A stretch of DNA of 64,000 nucleotides from Methylomonas sp. MK1 (GTDB lineage: Bacteria > Pseudomonadota > Gammaproteobacteria > Methylococcales > Methylomonadaceae), in the NCBI RefSeq assembly GCF_000365425.1, contig NZ_AQOV01000001.1, forward strand, positions 3,410,001 through 3,474,000. Direction: 5' to 3'. The notes under the pieces were generated by a model. It searched no databases. It saw nothing but the letters and a program-made list of their open reading frames with translations, and was not told where the DNA came from. Both the position numbers and the translations under genes were made by a program. Within the stretch, counting starts at the first letter, position 1. Every line of letters starts with the position of its first letter. Shown here in pieces: positions 54,415 through 63,922 of this stretch.

Positions 54415-56253
54415 TTATTTAGGCGCCGGCGTACTCGTAAACTCGGGGACCAACTTTTTCAAGCCGGCCAACAGTTGCCGGTTATCGTAGTTCCGGCACA
54501 CCTTCTGCAAATCTTCAATCTGTTTAGCCCATTCCACGGAGTCGTAGAGTCGCGCTTTGGCCAGGCGCAATTTCGCATGGCTGGTTGCCAGTAATTGTTC
54601 CTGATCGTGGAATAGCTCTTCGTAGAGTTTTTCGCCGGGCCGCAAGCCGACAATCTTAATCGCTATGTCCTTATTCGGGACTTTGCCGCTCAGGCGGATC
54701 ATTTGTTCGGCCAGGTAGGTAATTTTTACCGGCTCGCCCATATCCAGCACGAATACCTCCCCGCCCTGGCCTATGGTTTCCGCTTGCATGATCAGCTGGC
54801 AGGCCTCCGGAATCGTCATGAAGTAGCGGGTAATATCCGGATGCGTTACCGTGATAGGGCCACCGGCCTTGATTTGTTCCCTGAACAGCGGCACCACGCT
54901 GCCGGCCGAATCGAGCACGTTACCGAACCGCACCGTGGTGAAGCGGGTGTTGCCGGTCTGATTCAGGTTTTGACACAGGATTTCCGCCGCCCGCTTGGTT
55001 GCGCCCATCACGTTAGTGGGATTGACGGCCTTGTCGGTGGAAATTAATACAAAGCGCGCCACGCCAGCGGAAATAGCGGCTTCCGCCAGTATCTTCGTGC
55101 CGATCAGATTGTTATGCACCGCCTCGCGGATTTGGTTTTCCAGCAAGGGCACATGTTTATAAGCGGCGGCGTGAAACACGATTTCCGGCTGCTGCGTGGC
55201 GATTAACTGTTGCACCGCAATCGGATCAGCGACATCGCCCAGTACTGCTTGATGCGATAACTCCGGAAACAGTCGGCTCAAGTCAGCATTGATTTTGTAC
55301 AAATTAAATTCGCACTGATCAAATACTATCAGCTTGCGCGGTTGGGCTCTGGCCAGTTGCTTGCAAAGTTCGGAGCCTATGGAGCCACCACCGCCCGTGA
55401 CTAAAATAACTTTGTCGCGCAGATGATTTTTTATGCCGGGCCAATCCAGCTTGACCGGTGTGCGGCCCAGAATATCTTCGATGGAAACGCTACGCAGATT
55501 GGCGGTGGTGACCGCGCCGCTTAGCAATTCTTTAACCGAGGGTAGGGTCTGAAAATCCACCGAGCAGTTTTCGCAGATTTCCACGATACGGCGCATTTGC
55601 TGATCGCTGGCCGACGGCACGGCAATCAGCACCGTTTCGATATTCCAGCGCTCGATTAACTCGGGAATTTGCTCGACCGTGCCGGCAACGCGGATGCCGC
55701 GAATTTCGCGCTTGTATTTGCCATGGTTGTCGTCGACGAACACTATCGGCACATAATCGCTATCGACATTGGCCAATAAATCCCTCACCAGCATTTCGCC
55801 GGCGGAACCGGCACCGACGATCAGTGCGCGCTTACCCACGCGCTCCGCAAACGTCTGTTCCTTCCAAAAGCGATAAACCAGACGCGGAATGCTGAGCAAG
55901 GAAAACAGGATCAGCACATACAACGGTACGACCGAACGCGGTACACCGTGCAGGCGGTCGTATAAAAACAAGGCGGAGGCAATAAAAAAAATCCCGGTCA
56001 ACACGGCTTTGCCGATGCGGATCAGGTCGGGCAGCGAGGAAAACCGCCAAACGCCGCGGTACAAACCATACACCCAGAATAAACTGACCTGGATGGCGAT
56101 GACCCAAGGCAGGAATAATAATGCTGAATAAAAAAATTCGTCAGGGATGTCTTGCAGATTAAAGCGCAGCCAGTAAGCGCCGAACCAGGCCAGAGGGATC
56201 ATGGCCAGGTCGTGCAAAAAAATGGTGGTGCGGGAGCGGAATCTTAAGGTCAC
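54415..56253 (-). CDS. nucleotide-sugar 4,6-dehydratase, WbpM/PglF family
   Basis: A 612-residue membrane enzyme that converts UDP-GlcNAc to a UDP-4-keto-6-deoxy sugar, the first step to UDP-QuiNAc, UDP-FucNAc or bacillosamine. Four N-terminal helices are followed by a CoA-binding-like Rossmann region and a C-terminal extended SDR domain with TGGGGSIGSELC for NAD and FVLISTDKAVNPTNVMGATKR, where Met replaces the usual catalytic Tyr, as in WbpM. The GTG start overlaps the stop of the WecA-like gene by four bases (GTGA), so translation is coupled. Close relatives are called WbpM, CapD or FlaA1. Confidence 0.92.
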   Translation of the reverse strand: MTLRFRSRTTIFLHDLAMIPLAWFGAYWLRFNLQDIPDEFFYSALLFLPWVIAIQVSLFWVYGLYRGVWRFSSLPDLIRIGKAVLTGIFFIASALFLYDRLHGVPRSVVPLYVLILFSLLSIPRLVYRFWKEQTFAERVGKRALIVGAGSAGEMLVRDLLANVDSDYVPIVFVDDNHGKYKREIRGIRVAGTVEQIPELIERWNIETVLIAVPSASDQQMRRIVEICENCSVDFQTLPSVKELLSGAVTTANLRSVSIEDILGRTPVKLDWPGIKNHLRDKVILVTGGGGSIGSELCKQLARAQPRKLIVFDQCEFNLYKINADLSRLFPELSHQAVLGDVADPIAVQQLIATQQPEIVFHAAAYKHVPLLENQIREAVHNNLIGTKILAEAAISAGVARFVLISTDKAVNPTNVMGATKRAAEILCQNLNQTGNTRFTTVRFGNVLDSAGSVVPLFREQIKAGGPITVTHPDITRYFMTIPEACQLIMQAETIGQGGEVFVLDMGEPVKITYLAEQMIRLSGKVPNKDIAIKIVGLRPGEKLYEELFHDQEQLLATSHAKLRLAKARLYDSVEWAKQIEDLQKVCRNYDNRQLLAGLKKLVPEFTSTPAPK

Positions 56254-57281
56254 GAAATAACCAACTCGGTTTGGCCGGCCTTAAAACGGTAAGCCAGATA
56301 GATTAAGGGCAGATAAGCCAAGGCGATCCCGGCCAAAGCGTGGCTGGGATGCTTAAATATCCATAGAGAGATAGGCAACAGCCAGCCGCAATTGATTACC
56401 CAGCTTGCCAATAACACAGGCAAATGCCCGTAACGTTTGGCAGCGTGTTGATAAGTATGCGAGCAGTGCGCCGCATACCATTTTTGTCCGCTGAACATTC
56501 TAACCGCCAAGGTATAGCTGGCATCCACGATAAACACGCCGAATAAAACCAGCCCGCAATACAGCAGCACGGCGGCCTGTTGTGCGGCCAGTAAAATCAA
56601 TAAACCCAGTAATAGGCCGATAAAGCCGCTACCGACATCGCCCATGAAGATTTTCGCTTTCGGCCAATTCCACAGCAAAAAACCGCCGCAAGCTGCCGCC
56701 AAACTCAAGGCTACCGCGCACAGGTTTTGATCGGTAAAAAACAGATAGCCGGCCAATGCCGAGGATACGAACAGCGCTTCCGACGCGGCAATGCCGTCGG
56801 TACCGTCCATGAAATTGAACAGATTGAGAGTCCATACCAAAAACAGTGCCCCCAAGGGATAGCCCAGCCAGCCAGGATTAAAGCTCAATCGCCCGAAGAT
56901 GGCGTCGAATGGCGCGGGGATCAATATCACAGGTAGACCATTCAATAATTCCAAGGCGATGACGGCTGCCAATAAATGCGTCAAAAATCGCCAGCGCGCG
57001 GCCACTTCGCCGTGATCGTCACAAAAGCCGATAACGGCTACCAATAGCGTGGAGCTCAGCAAGGCCAAGAAACTTCCTGTTAATTGATCAGCAAAAAACA
57101 GCCAGAGAGCTGCCGTAAAGAATGCCAGTACGACTGCCAAGCCGCCGCCGCGTGGGGTTGGCACGCTGTGTGAGCTGCGTTGGTTGGGAATATCCAGCAC
57201 CTTGTAAGTTAAGGCGTAGCGGCGAATCAGGCCGGTCAATACGGCGGCGAGCAGCAAGGTAACAGTAAAAAGCAGTAGCAC
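56250..57281 (-). CDS. WecA/WbpL-like undecaprenyl-phosphate sugar-1-phosphate transferase
   Basis: A 343-residue polyprenyl-phosphate glycosyl-1-phosphate transferase with about 11 helices. The signatures NFMDGTDGIAASE (metal-binding Asp) and FMGDVGSGFIGLLLG are intact, as is SSHSVPTPRGGG near the N-terminus. These enzymes start O-antigen or capsule units on undecaprenyl phosphate. The start is GTG, and it lies seven bases after the epimerase stop. Between an epimerase and a WbpM-like dehydratase, it corresponds to the position of WbpL in Pseudomonas O-antigen loci. Confidence 0.92.
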   Translation of the reverse strand: MLLLFTVTLLLAAVLTGLIRRYALTYKVLDIPNQRSSHSVPTPRGGGLAVVLAFFTAALWLFFADQLTGSFLALLSSTLLVAVIGFCDDHGEVAARWRFLTHLLAAVIALELLNGLPVILIPAPFDAIFGRLSFNPGWLGYPLGALFLVWTLNLFNFMDGTDGIAASEALFVSSALAGYLFFTDQNLCAVALSLAAACGGFLLWNWPKAKIFMGDVGSGFIGLLLGLLILLAAQQAAVLLYCGLVLFGVFIVDASYTLAVRMFSGQKWYAAHCSHTYQHAAKRYGHLPVLLASWVINCGWLLPISLWIFKHPSHALAGIALAYLPLIYLAYRFKAGQTELVIS

Positions 57282-57288
57282 TCAGGAT

Positions 57289-58242
57289 TTAACTTAGATG
57301 GCGAATAATATCGGGCAGGGCTTTCCAGAGAGTATGGCGAGGTTGAAAACCCAATTCGCGGCCGATTTTAGCAGACGAATACCACGCAGAACCGGTTAAT
57401 TTTTCCAGACTATCGCTATCGATAGGAAAGCGTCGCCCCGTTAGTCGGCCATAGCCATCACCCAATTTGGCTAAGCTGGTTAGCAACGGCATCGGTATAG
57501 ACCAGGCAACAGGCGGCTTGCCGAGAGCGGCTCTGATCGCGTCGTAAATCTGCCGGGTGGAATAGTTTTGTTGATCGGTGACGATATAAATTTGTCCGGC
57601 TGCTTCGGGTTTCTCGGCCGCCAACAATGCCGATGCAATGACGTCCTTTACATGCACCATGGAGCGGTGGTTTTCCGATTTCGGTAGCGGCGGGAATATG
57701 CCCCGGTGGATGGCGCGGATCATGCGCGGCAGATTGCCTTTGCCGGTGTCGCCGTAGACCATACTGAGTCGTAACACCACGGGGTGCGGTACATAACCAC
57801 CGTGCAACACCAATTGCTCGGCATCGTATTTGGATAAGCCATAGGGATCTCTGGCCGGGTCGTTAATCGTTTCATCCATGGGTTGTTGACTGCTCTGGCC
57901 GACCGCTTTGACGCTGCTGAAGAACACAAAGCTTTTTACCCCGGCCTGTTGCGCCGCTTTCAGCAGTTTACGGGTTCCTTCGGTGTTGACTTGCCGGTAT
58001 TCGGCCGCATCTTGCCGACTTTCCGCCAAGGCGTGGGCTTTGCCGGCCAGATGAAATATGACGTCTATGCCGGCGCACAACTCAGGGGGGCAAGCTCCCG
58101 GTTCAGCCAAATCCAAGGCTATGTTGTCCGGGTCATGCCCGGCGCGACTGCAAGTTCTTACCACATAACCTTGATTTTTTAAGGCTTGGCATAGGTGCTG
58201 GCCAATAAAACCGCTGGCGCCGGTGACGAGGGCCTTAGTCAT
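57289..58242 (-). CDS. NAD-dependent epimerase/reductase, WbpK/WbpV-like
   Basis: A 317-residue extended SDR enzyme: NAD-binding VTGASGFIGQHL, catalytic Ser in FFSSVKAVG, Tyr-x3-Lys in YGLSKYDAE. In Pseudomonas, WbpK or WbpV reduce the 4-keto sugar made by WbpM to UDP-FucNAc or UDP-QuiNAc, and precede wbpL-wbpM as here. The frame opens at a TTG at 58257, but ATG at 58242 gives the conserved N-terminus. It heads a three-gene transcript. Confidence 0.88.
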   Translation of the reverse strand: MTKALVTGASGFIGQHLCQALKNQGYVVRTCSRAGHDPDNIALDLAEPGACPPELCAGIDVIFHLAGKAHALAESRQDAAEYRQVNTEGTRKLLKAAQQAGVKSFVFFSSVKAVGQSSQQPMDETINDPARDPYGLSKYDAEQLVLHGGYVPHPVVLRLSMVYGDTGKGNLPRMIRAIHRGIFPPLPKSENHRSMVHVKDVIASALLAAEKPEAAGQIYIVTDQQNYSTRQIYDAIRAALGKPPVAWSIPMPLLTSLAKLGDGYGRLTGRRFPIDSDSLEKLTGSAWYSSAKIGRELGFQPRHTLWKALPDIIRHLS

Positions 58243-58312
58243 GCTAGATGTTGCCAAAAAGACATAATAATTGGCAGCGAATTAAGCGGCGGCTGAGAGT
58301 ACGTAAGTTGAG

Positions 58313-58771
58313 TTATTGCTTGCTGCCATGTTCTGCAAATACTTCATACTTACCTTCCTTATCAAAGGATATCACCTTGTAAGCGTCTTGCTGCCCGCCC
58401 ATTTCCATGCCGGGGCTGCCCATCGGCATGCCCGGCGCGGCGATACCGGCGATGTTGGATTTGCTTTGTAAGAGCTTCTGAATATCGGCAGCAGGCACAT
58501 GGCCTTCGATCACGTGGCCGTCCACGATGGCAGTATGACAGGACGCCAGCTTTTCAGGCACGCCGAAACGGGATTTGATGGTCTCCATGTCGTCGCTAAC
58601 CACGTCGTTGATTTTAAAGCCGCTTTGCTTGGCATGTTCCAGCCATTTGCCGCAGCAACCGCAAGTGGGGCTGCGATAGACAGTCATTTCCAGCGGCTTT
58701 CCGGCTTCTTCAGCAGACGGGCTTTGGCTGCAAGCCGCCAGTAATAAAACCATTAGTTTTGATGCTCTCAT
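58313..58771 (-). CDS. DUF411 lipoprotein, putative metal-binding
   Basis: A 152-residue lipoprotein (lipobox LAAC, Cys about residue 14) of the DUF411 family, often found with copper-resistance genes. The motif SPTCGCCGKWLEHAK holds a CxCC cluster, SCHTA and GHVIEGHVP supply further candidate ligands, and GMPMGSPGMEMGG near the C-terminus is methionine-rich, typical of Cu(I) binding. GAGGT before the ATG at 58771 shows that the longer open frame to 58882 is not used. It lies 11 bases after yjbQ, so the two may be co-transcribed. Confidence 0.85.
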   Translation of the reverse strand: MRASKLMVLLLAACSQSPSAEEAGKPLEMTVYRSPTCGCCGKWLEHAKQSGFKINDVVSDDMETIKSRFGVPEKLASCHTAIVDGHVIEGHVPAADIQKLLQSKSNIAGIAAPGMPMGSPGMEMGGQQDAYKVISFDKEGKYEVFAEHGSKQ

Positions 58772-58781
58772 AAATACCTCT

Positions 58782-59201
58782 TTATTCGCCGTGTAGTGTA
58801 ACGATGATAGTGCGATTGCCGGCATGATTGCGATGCTCGCATAGATAAATGCCTTGCCATATCCCCAAGGCCAATTGGCCATCGCTGATCGGAATGCTTA
58901 GCGAGCTGCCTAAAATAACGGTTTTAATATGTGCGGGCATATCGTCCGGCCCTTCGAGCGTGTGGCGGTAGTATGGTTCATTTTCAGCAACCGCTCGGGA
59001 GAAATAACTTTCCAGGTCCCGGCGTACGTCCGCATCCGCGTTTTCGTTGATTGCCAGCGATGCCGAGGTATGTTGCAAAAACACATGCGCCAAGCCGATT
59101 TCAATTTTATCCAGTTCGGCCAGCTGGCCGACTATTTCCCGGGTGATCAAATGAAAACCGCGCGGTTTGGCGGCAAGCTGGATGCGTTTTTGAATCCACA
59201 T
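58782..59201 (-). CDS. yjbQ: YjbQ family protein (UPF0047)
   Basis: A 139-residue cytoplasmic protein of the YjbQ/UPF0047 family, reported in some species to have thiamine-phosphate synthase side activity. Conserved His residues lie in LQHTSASLAINENAD, and HTLEGPDDMPAHIK with LALGIWQGIYLCEHR complete the family pattern. Trimeric beta-rich fold. Its ATG is weakly supported by a ribosome binding site. Role here unknown. Followed by the DUF411 gene. Confidence 0.92.
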   Translation of the reverse strand: MWIQKRIQLAAKPRGFHLITREIVGQLAELDKIEIGLAHVFLQHTSASLAINENADADVRRDLESYFSRAVAENEPYYRHTLEGPDDMPAHIKTVILGSSLSIPISDGQLALGIWQGIYLCEHRNHAGNRTIIVTLHGE

Positions 59202-59327
59202 GGCGAGAATGTTAAAAATTGATAAATGCTGGAAATTTGGATGGCTGCAAATTATTCAGCGAATCGTAAAACTCCGCAATTAGTCCTCTAATCCCGGAGC
59301 AATACCGCAAAGTTGAGGTAGATAATT

Positions 59328-59416
59328 CCTTCTCCCTCCGGGAGAAGGTTAGGATGAGGGAGATTAAAATCAATTATTTACACCCCTCACCCGAGCCCTC
59401 TCCCGGAGGGAGAGGG
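59328..59416. repeat. double-hairpin intergenic repeat, copy 1
   Basis: The element has two perfect nine-base-pair hairpins at its ends: CCTTCTCCC-TCC-GGGAGAAGG (59328-59348) and CCCTCTCCC-GGA-GGGAGAGGG (59396-59416). Between them lie GATGAGGG and CCCCTCACC, which can also pair, giving a long stem-branch structure. A close relative lies at 63825-63922. It sits between hemE and yjbQ, both on the minus strand. Confidence 0.75.
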
Positions 59417-59460
59417 AGGCGTAACTTAGCGGCATTCCCCTCAAGTATAAACGCCCTTAT

Positions 59461-60525
59461 TTAGCGATGATATTGTGGACTCAATTCCCGCACCGCATCG
59501 ACCATGGCCTTGACGTGTTCCGGATTAATGTCCGGCAAAATGCCGTGCCCCAGATTGAATACATGTCCTGAGCCGTTACCGAAACCTTCCAGCACTTTGC
59601 CGACTTTTTCGCGGATCACTTCCGGTTGCGCGTACAAAGTGATAGGGTCCATGTTGCCCTGCAAAGCGACCCGGTCGCCAACTCGGGTGCGGGCTTGGCC
59701 AATGTCGGTTTGCCAGTCCAGGCCTAGGGCGTCGTAGCCGGTATCGGCCATCGCTTCCAGCCACAGACCGCCGCCTTTGGTAAACAAAATGGTGGGGATT
59801 TGCTTGCCGTCCTGACGGGTGTTTAACAACTCGCGAACCTGGCGCGCATAGCGCAACGAAAACTCCAGATAATCGTCATGGCTGAGCATGCCGCCCCAGG
59901 TATCGAACACCATCACCGCATCGGCTCCGGCGGCAATTTGCGCATTAAGATATGAGGCAACCGATTGTGCCAGCTTATCCAGCATTTGATGCATGAGTTG
60001 CGGCTGTTCGAACATCAGGCTTTTCACTTTCTGAAAGCTTTTGCTGCTTTTGCCTTCCACCATGTAGGTGGCCAGCGTCCACGGACTGCCTGAGAAGCCG
60101 ATCAAGGGTACCCGACCGTGCAAATTGGTTTTGATCAAGCGCACTGCGTCAATCACATAGCGCAATTCGGTTTCCGGGTCGGGAATCGGCAGTTTGGCGA
60201 TGTCGGCAGCTGTTCTGACCGGGTTGGCAAACTGCGGGCCTTCGCCTTCGGCAAACGATAGCCCTAAGCCCATCGCGTCGGGGATGGTCAAAATGTCGGA
60301 AAACAAGATGGCCGCATCGAAATTAAAACGCTCCAGCGGTTGCAGCGTTACTTCGCAGGCCAGTTCCGGATTGGTGCAGAGCTGCATGAAGCTGCCGGCC
60401 TTGGCGCGCACTTCCCGATACTCGGGTAAATAACGTCCGGCTTGGCGCATCATCCAGACGGGGGTGCGGTCGACGGGCTGTCTTAACAGGGCTTTTAAGA
60501 ATAAGTCGTTTTGTAAGTTGGTCAT
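59461..60525 (-). CDS. hemE: uroporphyrinogen decarboxylase
   Basis: HemE converts uroporphyrinogen III to coproporphyrinogen III in haem synthesis. The 354 residues (E. coli 354) carry the signatures [19 protein letters not shown] near the N-terminus, the catalytic Asp in LFSDIL and [16 protein letters not shown], with [16 protein letters not shown] at the end. It lies 22 bases after the DamX-like gene on the same strand and may share its transcript. Confidence 0.97.
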   Translation of the reverse strand: MTNLQNDLFLKALLRQPVDRTPVWMMRQAGRYLPEYREVRAKAGSFMQLCTNPELACEVTLQPLERFNFDAAILFSDILTIPDAMGLGLSFAEGEGPQFANPVRTAADIAKLPIPDPETELRYVIDAVRLIKTNLHGRVPLIGFSGSPWTLATYMVEGKSSKSFQKVKSLMFEQPQLMHQMLDKLAQSVASYLNAQIAAGADAVMVFDTWGGMLSHDDYLEFSLRYARQVRELLNTRQDGKQIPTILFTKGGGLWLEAMADTGYDALGLDWQTDIGQARTRVGDRVALQGNMDPITLYAQPEVIREKVGKVLEGFGNGSGHVFNLGHGILPDINPEHVKAMVDAVRELSPQYHR

Positions 60526-60547
60526 TCGTTTTGATTGGGGATGAGAA

Positions 60548-62116
60548 TCAGCGGCGGCTTTCTTTTTGTACGGCCCGGAAGCGCTTTTCCATGGCCTGCT
60601 TAAATTCGCCGGGCATGACGGCTTTAAGCTGGATCGCTTCGGCGGCGGTTTGGAAAGAGCCGTAAATTACCACGTATTTTTCCTGCTCGCCTTGTTTGAT
60701 GGGATAGAACTTCAGGCCGTCGCGGTAATCGGCGTATTTTTTTTGGAAACGCAGCGCCGCATCTTTACTGGACAGTACCATGACTTGCAGCGTGAAGTTG
60801 CCAGCCGGTTGCGCCATGATCCAATCTTGATCGCTGCCTTCGAATACTGGTTTAGCAGGTTTGCGTTCGATAGGCTTAGCCACAGCTTGGACGGGCGGCG
60901 GCTCCACAGCAGGTGTTGCGTCTGCGGCAGGTGTCGCGGGTTTTTCAATCGGCGGCTCGGGTTTGGCTGGCACCGGGTTGGCGACGACTGGTGTACTGAT
61001 AATTTCGCTGGCAACGGGTTGGCCTACCGGTTGTTTTGCCGGGTCATTTGGAACAGGGGCGACCGGCTTGGGCTTATCGGGAACGGGAACAACGGGGACC
61101 ACAACATTGGTTGGCGCTGGTTCCGGCTCGGGGACTTTGGGTTCGGGCAAGGCTGGAGCAGGAGGTGGCGCGATTGCTACCTCGTTGGTCAGTATTGACG
61201 CCGATGGCTTTATTGATTCCGGCATCGCCGGCACGGGCAGACTTTCGATCGCAAGTTTGTTGGTGCTGTCGTTTTGGCCGCTAATCGGCGAATTGCCGGT
61301 TGTTTGCTCAATAAGCTGGTCAAGCGGTATTAACGAGTTTACCGCGTAGCCAGTGCCGACTAGCACGCCGGAGATCGCCAACCATAAGCCCAGTTTGCTG
61401 CGTTTATGGCTTTGGGAATTAGCCAATTTAGGCAATTGCCCGAGAATCTTGCCGGGGATGCCGTTGCTGCTGCGGTATAAATCCTCGATCAGGCTGTCGC
61501 TGATGGCATTGAACGACACCACCGCGCCCGGCTGCGCCGACAGGTTTTGCAAATATTCGCCGCATTGTTTTTTACTGAGCGGCGGCAGTTCGATGAAATG
61601 ACATTCCTCCACCAGTTTGTCGGTACCGCTCTTGATGTGGAATTGATCGTGATTCATCGCAAACACCAGGCGCAAGCCCGGCAGCGAATCGGCAAACTCG
61701 ATCAGCATCGTGATCAGGCCGGGCACCAAGTTGCCGGCATCATCGACCAGCAGCACTACTTTTTGTTTGGCGCATTTGTCGCGCAACGCGCTCAGATCGA
61801 AAGCGGAGCCTTTGGCGATATTCAGGCTACGTAATAAATCGTTGATCAGGCTTTCGAAGCTGGAGTCTGGTGAAGCCGGCAGTAACACCACCTCCCACAT
61901 ATCCTTACGGCTTTGCTTAACAGCTTCCAATAACGTGGTTTTACCGATGCCTTCCGGGCCGCAGACGATCAGCGATTGCTGCAAATTGGCCAGCAAGTGC
62001 AACAACAAGTCCAGTTTTTGCGAGCGCTCCAACGTAATCAAGGCCCGCTCGGTGCTGTTGACCACCGAGCGCTTTTGGTAGCTGTAGGTCAGGTCGTCGT
62101 TATCCAGCATAGCCAT
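60548..62116 (-). CDS. damX: DamX-like cell-division protein with AAA and SPOR domains
   Basis: A 522-residue membrane protein in the aroK-aroB-damX order of gammaproteobacteria. The N-terminal half is an AAA/GspA-like ATPase: Walker A in GPEGIGKTT (about 53-61) and a Walker B in [11 protein letters not shown]. One membrane helix (about 243-263) follows, then a Pro/Val/Lys-rich linker of 170 residues, then a SPOR domain (about 440-515), which binds denuded peptidoglycan at the septum. E. coli DamX lacks a recognised ATPase site, while longer homologues keep it. Its start overlaps the end of aroB by 17 bases. Confidence 0.9.
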   Translation of the reverse strand: MAMLDNDDLTYSYQKRSVVNSTERALITLERSQKLDLLLHLLANLQQSLIVCGPEGIGKTTLLEAVKQSRKDMWEVVLLPASPDSSFESLINDLLRSLNIAKGSAFDLSALRDKCAKQKVVLLVDDAGNLVPGLITMLIEFADSLPGLRLVFAMNHDQFHIKSGTDKLVEECHFIELPPLSKKQCGEYLQNLSAQPGAVVSFNAISDSLIEDLYRSSNGIPGKILGQLPKLANSQSHKRSKLGLWLAISGVLVGTGYAVNSLIPLDQLIEQTTGNSPISGQNDSTNKLAIESLPVPAMPESIKPSASILTNEVAIAPPPAPALPEPKVPEPEPAPTNVVVPVVPVPDKPKPVAPVPNDPAKQPVGQPVASEIISTPVVANPVPAKPEPPIEKPATPAADATPAVEPPPVQAVAKPIERKPAKPVFEGSDQDWIMAQPAGNFTLQVMVLSSKDAALRFQKKYADYRDGLKFYPIKQGEQEKYVVIYGSFQTAAEAIQLKAVMPGEFKQAMEKRFRAVQKESRR

Positions 62117-63182
62117 TCAAGGTTGCCTGCAATTGCGCCAGATCGACGTTGACGGGAAGAGAGGCTTTGCCGACCGCTTCCAGCAAAATCACCCGAATTT
62201 TGCCGTCGACATTTTTCTTATCCACGGCCATCAAATCCACATATTGCTCGGTCGTCATCTCCTTAGGCGGAGTGACAGGCAAATTGGTGGCCCGGAACAT
62301 GGCGATAATCCGCTTGACGTCGGCATCGTTCAGCCAGCCCAGGCGCCGCGATAAATCGGCGGCAAAACAAGTGCCGATAGCCACCGCCTCGCCGTGCAGA
62401 TAATGACCGTAGCCGCTGCCGGTTTCGATGGCGTGGCCGAAGGTGTGACCGAGATTTAGCGTAGCGCGCACGCCGGATTCGAACTCGTCTTCGCCGACCA
62501 CTTCGGCTTTATTGATGCAGGATCGCTCAATCGCATAAGCCAAGGCGTCCTTATCGCGCGCCAGCAATTTCGGCATATTCGCTTCTAGCCATTCTAAAAA
62601 GCCGGGGTCGCGAATCAGGCCATATTTAATGACTTCCGCCAGGCCAGCCGATAACTGCCTGTCGTCAAGAGTATCCAGCACGTCTGCGTCGGCGATGACG
62701 CATTGCGGTTGATAAAACGCGCCTATCATGTTTTTACCCAGCGGATGGTTCACGCCGGTTTTGCCACCCACCGAGGAATCGACCTGGGCCAACAAAGTGG
62801 TGGGGATCTGGATAAAGGCGATGCCGCGTTGATAGCAAGCCGCCGCAAAGCCGCCCATGTCGCCGATCACGCCACCGCCCAAGGCAATCAAAGTGGCGTT
62901 GCGGCTAAATTTTTTGGCGAGCAATTGATCGAAGACTTTTTCCAAATATTGGAGCGTTTTGTATTGCTCGCCGTCCGGCAGGATCACCGTTTCGACTTGA
63001 TAGTCGCCCAATGCCTTCTGCAATTTGGCTAGATAAAGCGGGGCGATAGTCTCGTTGGTAACGATCAATACCTGCTTGGAGCGAATATGCTTGGTTAGCA
63101 GTTCCGCTTGGGCCAGTAAGCCGGCGCCAATGTAAATCGGGTAACTTCTGTCGTTATTTAGTGCAACTTGCAATTCTTTCAT
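62100..63182 (-). CDS. aroB: 3-dehydroquinate synthase
   Basis: AroB makes the first ring of the shikimate pathway from DAHP, using NAD and a divalent metal. The 360 residues match the E. coli enzyme (362): [39 protein letters not shown] and [11 protein letters not shown] contain the NAD loop and metal ligands. It overlaps aroK by 29 bases and damX by 17, so the cluster is one tightly coupled operon. Confidence 0.98.
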   Translation of the reverse strand: MKELQVALNNDRSYPIYIGAGLLAQAELLTKHIRSKQVLIVTNETIAPLYLAKLQKALGDYQVETVILPDGEQYKTLQYLEKVFDQLLAKKFSRNATLIALGGGVIGDMGGFAAACYQRGIAFIQIPTTLLAQVDSSVGGKTGVNHPLGKNMIGAFYQPQCVIADADVLDTLDDRQLSAGLAEVIKYGLIRDPGFLEWLEANMPKLLARDKDALAYAIERSCINKAEVVGEDEFESGVRATLNLGHTFGHAIETGSGYGHYLHGEAVAIGTCFAADLSRRLGWLNDADVKRIIAMFRATNLPVTPPKEMTTEQYVDLMAVDKKNVDGKIRVILLEAVGKASLPVNVDLAQLQATLNGYAG

Positions 63183-63708
63183 GATCTTCTAAGGCAGCCT
63201 GATATTGCTGCAAAATGGTTTTAACCACGGTTTTAGTGGGCAGGACGCCGGAGTCGATTTTAAAATCGGCGCATTCCGTATACAGCGGGTCGCGTTGCGC
63301 CAGCAAGGTTTGCAGGCGTTGCCTGGGGTTGTCGGTGCGCAATAGCGGGCGTTGCGTATCGTGTTTGGTGCGGTGCAGGATTTTATCTATCGAACAGTGC
63401 AAATAGACGACGAAGCCGTTTTCCTTGATTGCCGCCCGATTCTCCGGCATTAAAACCGCGCCGCCGCCGGTGGCCATCACTATCCCTTGCAACGCCGATA
63501 AATGTCGGATCACAGTCTGCTCGCGCATCCGAAAACCCTCCTCGCCCTCGTAGGAGAAGATAGTCGGAATATCGACACCGGTGCACTCCTCGATGACTCT
63601 ATCGCTGTCGTAGAACGGCCATTGCAAGGCTTTAGCAAGCTGTTTGCCTATCGTGGTTTTACCCACACCCATCAGGCCGATCAAGTAGATGTTTGCCGCT
63701 GGTTTCAT
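63154..63708 (-). CDS. aroK: shikimate kinase
   Basis: Shikimate kinase phosphorylates shikimate with ATP. The 184 residues show Walker [16 protein letters not shown], the substrate-binding DSDRVIEE and R58-type RMRE, and the lid containing RPLL. Length is near E. coli AroK (173). It is the first gene of aroK-aroB-damX-hemE. Its upstream region, about 290 bases to the window end, contains a full copy of the double-hairpin repeat. Confidence 0.97.
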   Translation of the reverse strand: MKPAANIYLIGLMGVGKTTIGKQLAKALQWPFYDSDRVIEECTGVDIPTIFSYEGEEGFRMREQTVIRHLSALQGIVMATGGGAVLMPENRAAIKENGFVVYLHCSIDKILHRTKHDTQRPLLRTDNPRQRLQTLLAQRDPLYTECADFKIDSGVLPTKTVVKTILQQYQAALEDHERIASCTK

Positions 63709-63824
63709 TGCATTGGCTGGTTGCGCGCATTAAAAACCGAAGCATTATGCCCACTTTTTGCAGGGAGTTAAATTTTAGATGTCTGGCGTCAGCTTTTGAG
63801 GGGCTATAAAAATTACACAAGTCC

Positions 63825-63922
63825 CCTTCTCCCTGAGGGAGAAGGAGGGGGTGAGGAACATAAAAATAGGAAATTCACCTTATTTAATTCTCCTCACCCC
63901 AGCCCTCTCCATCAGGAGAGGG
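63825..63922. repeat. double-hairpin intergenic repeat, copy 2
   Basis: CCTTCTCCC-TGA-GGGAGAAGG (63825-63845) and CCCTCTCC-ATCA-GGAGAGGG (63903-63922) reproduce the two terminal hairpins of copy 1, with GGGGGTGAGG and CCTCACCCC between them that also pair. The loops and middle differ, but the stems are nearly identical, including the shared left arm CCTTCTCCC. It lies upstream of aroK. Confidence 0.75.
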
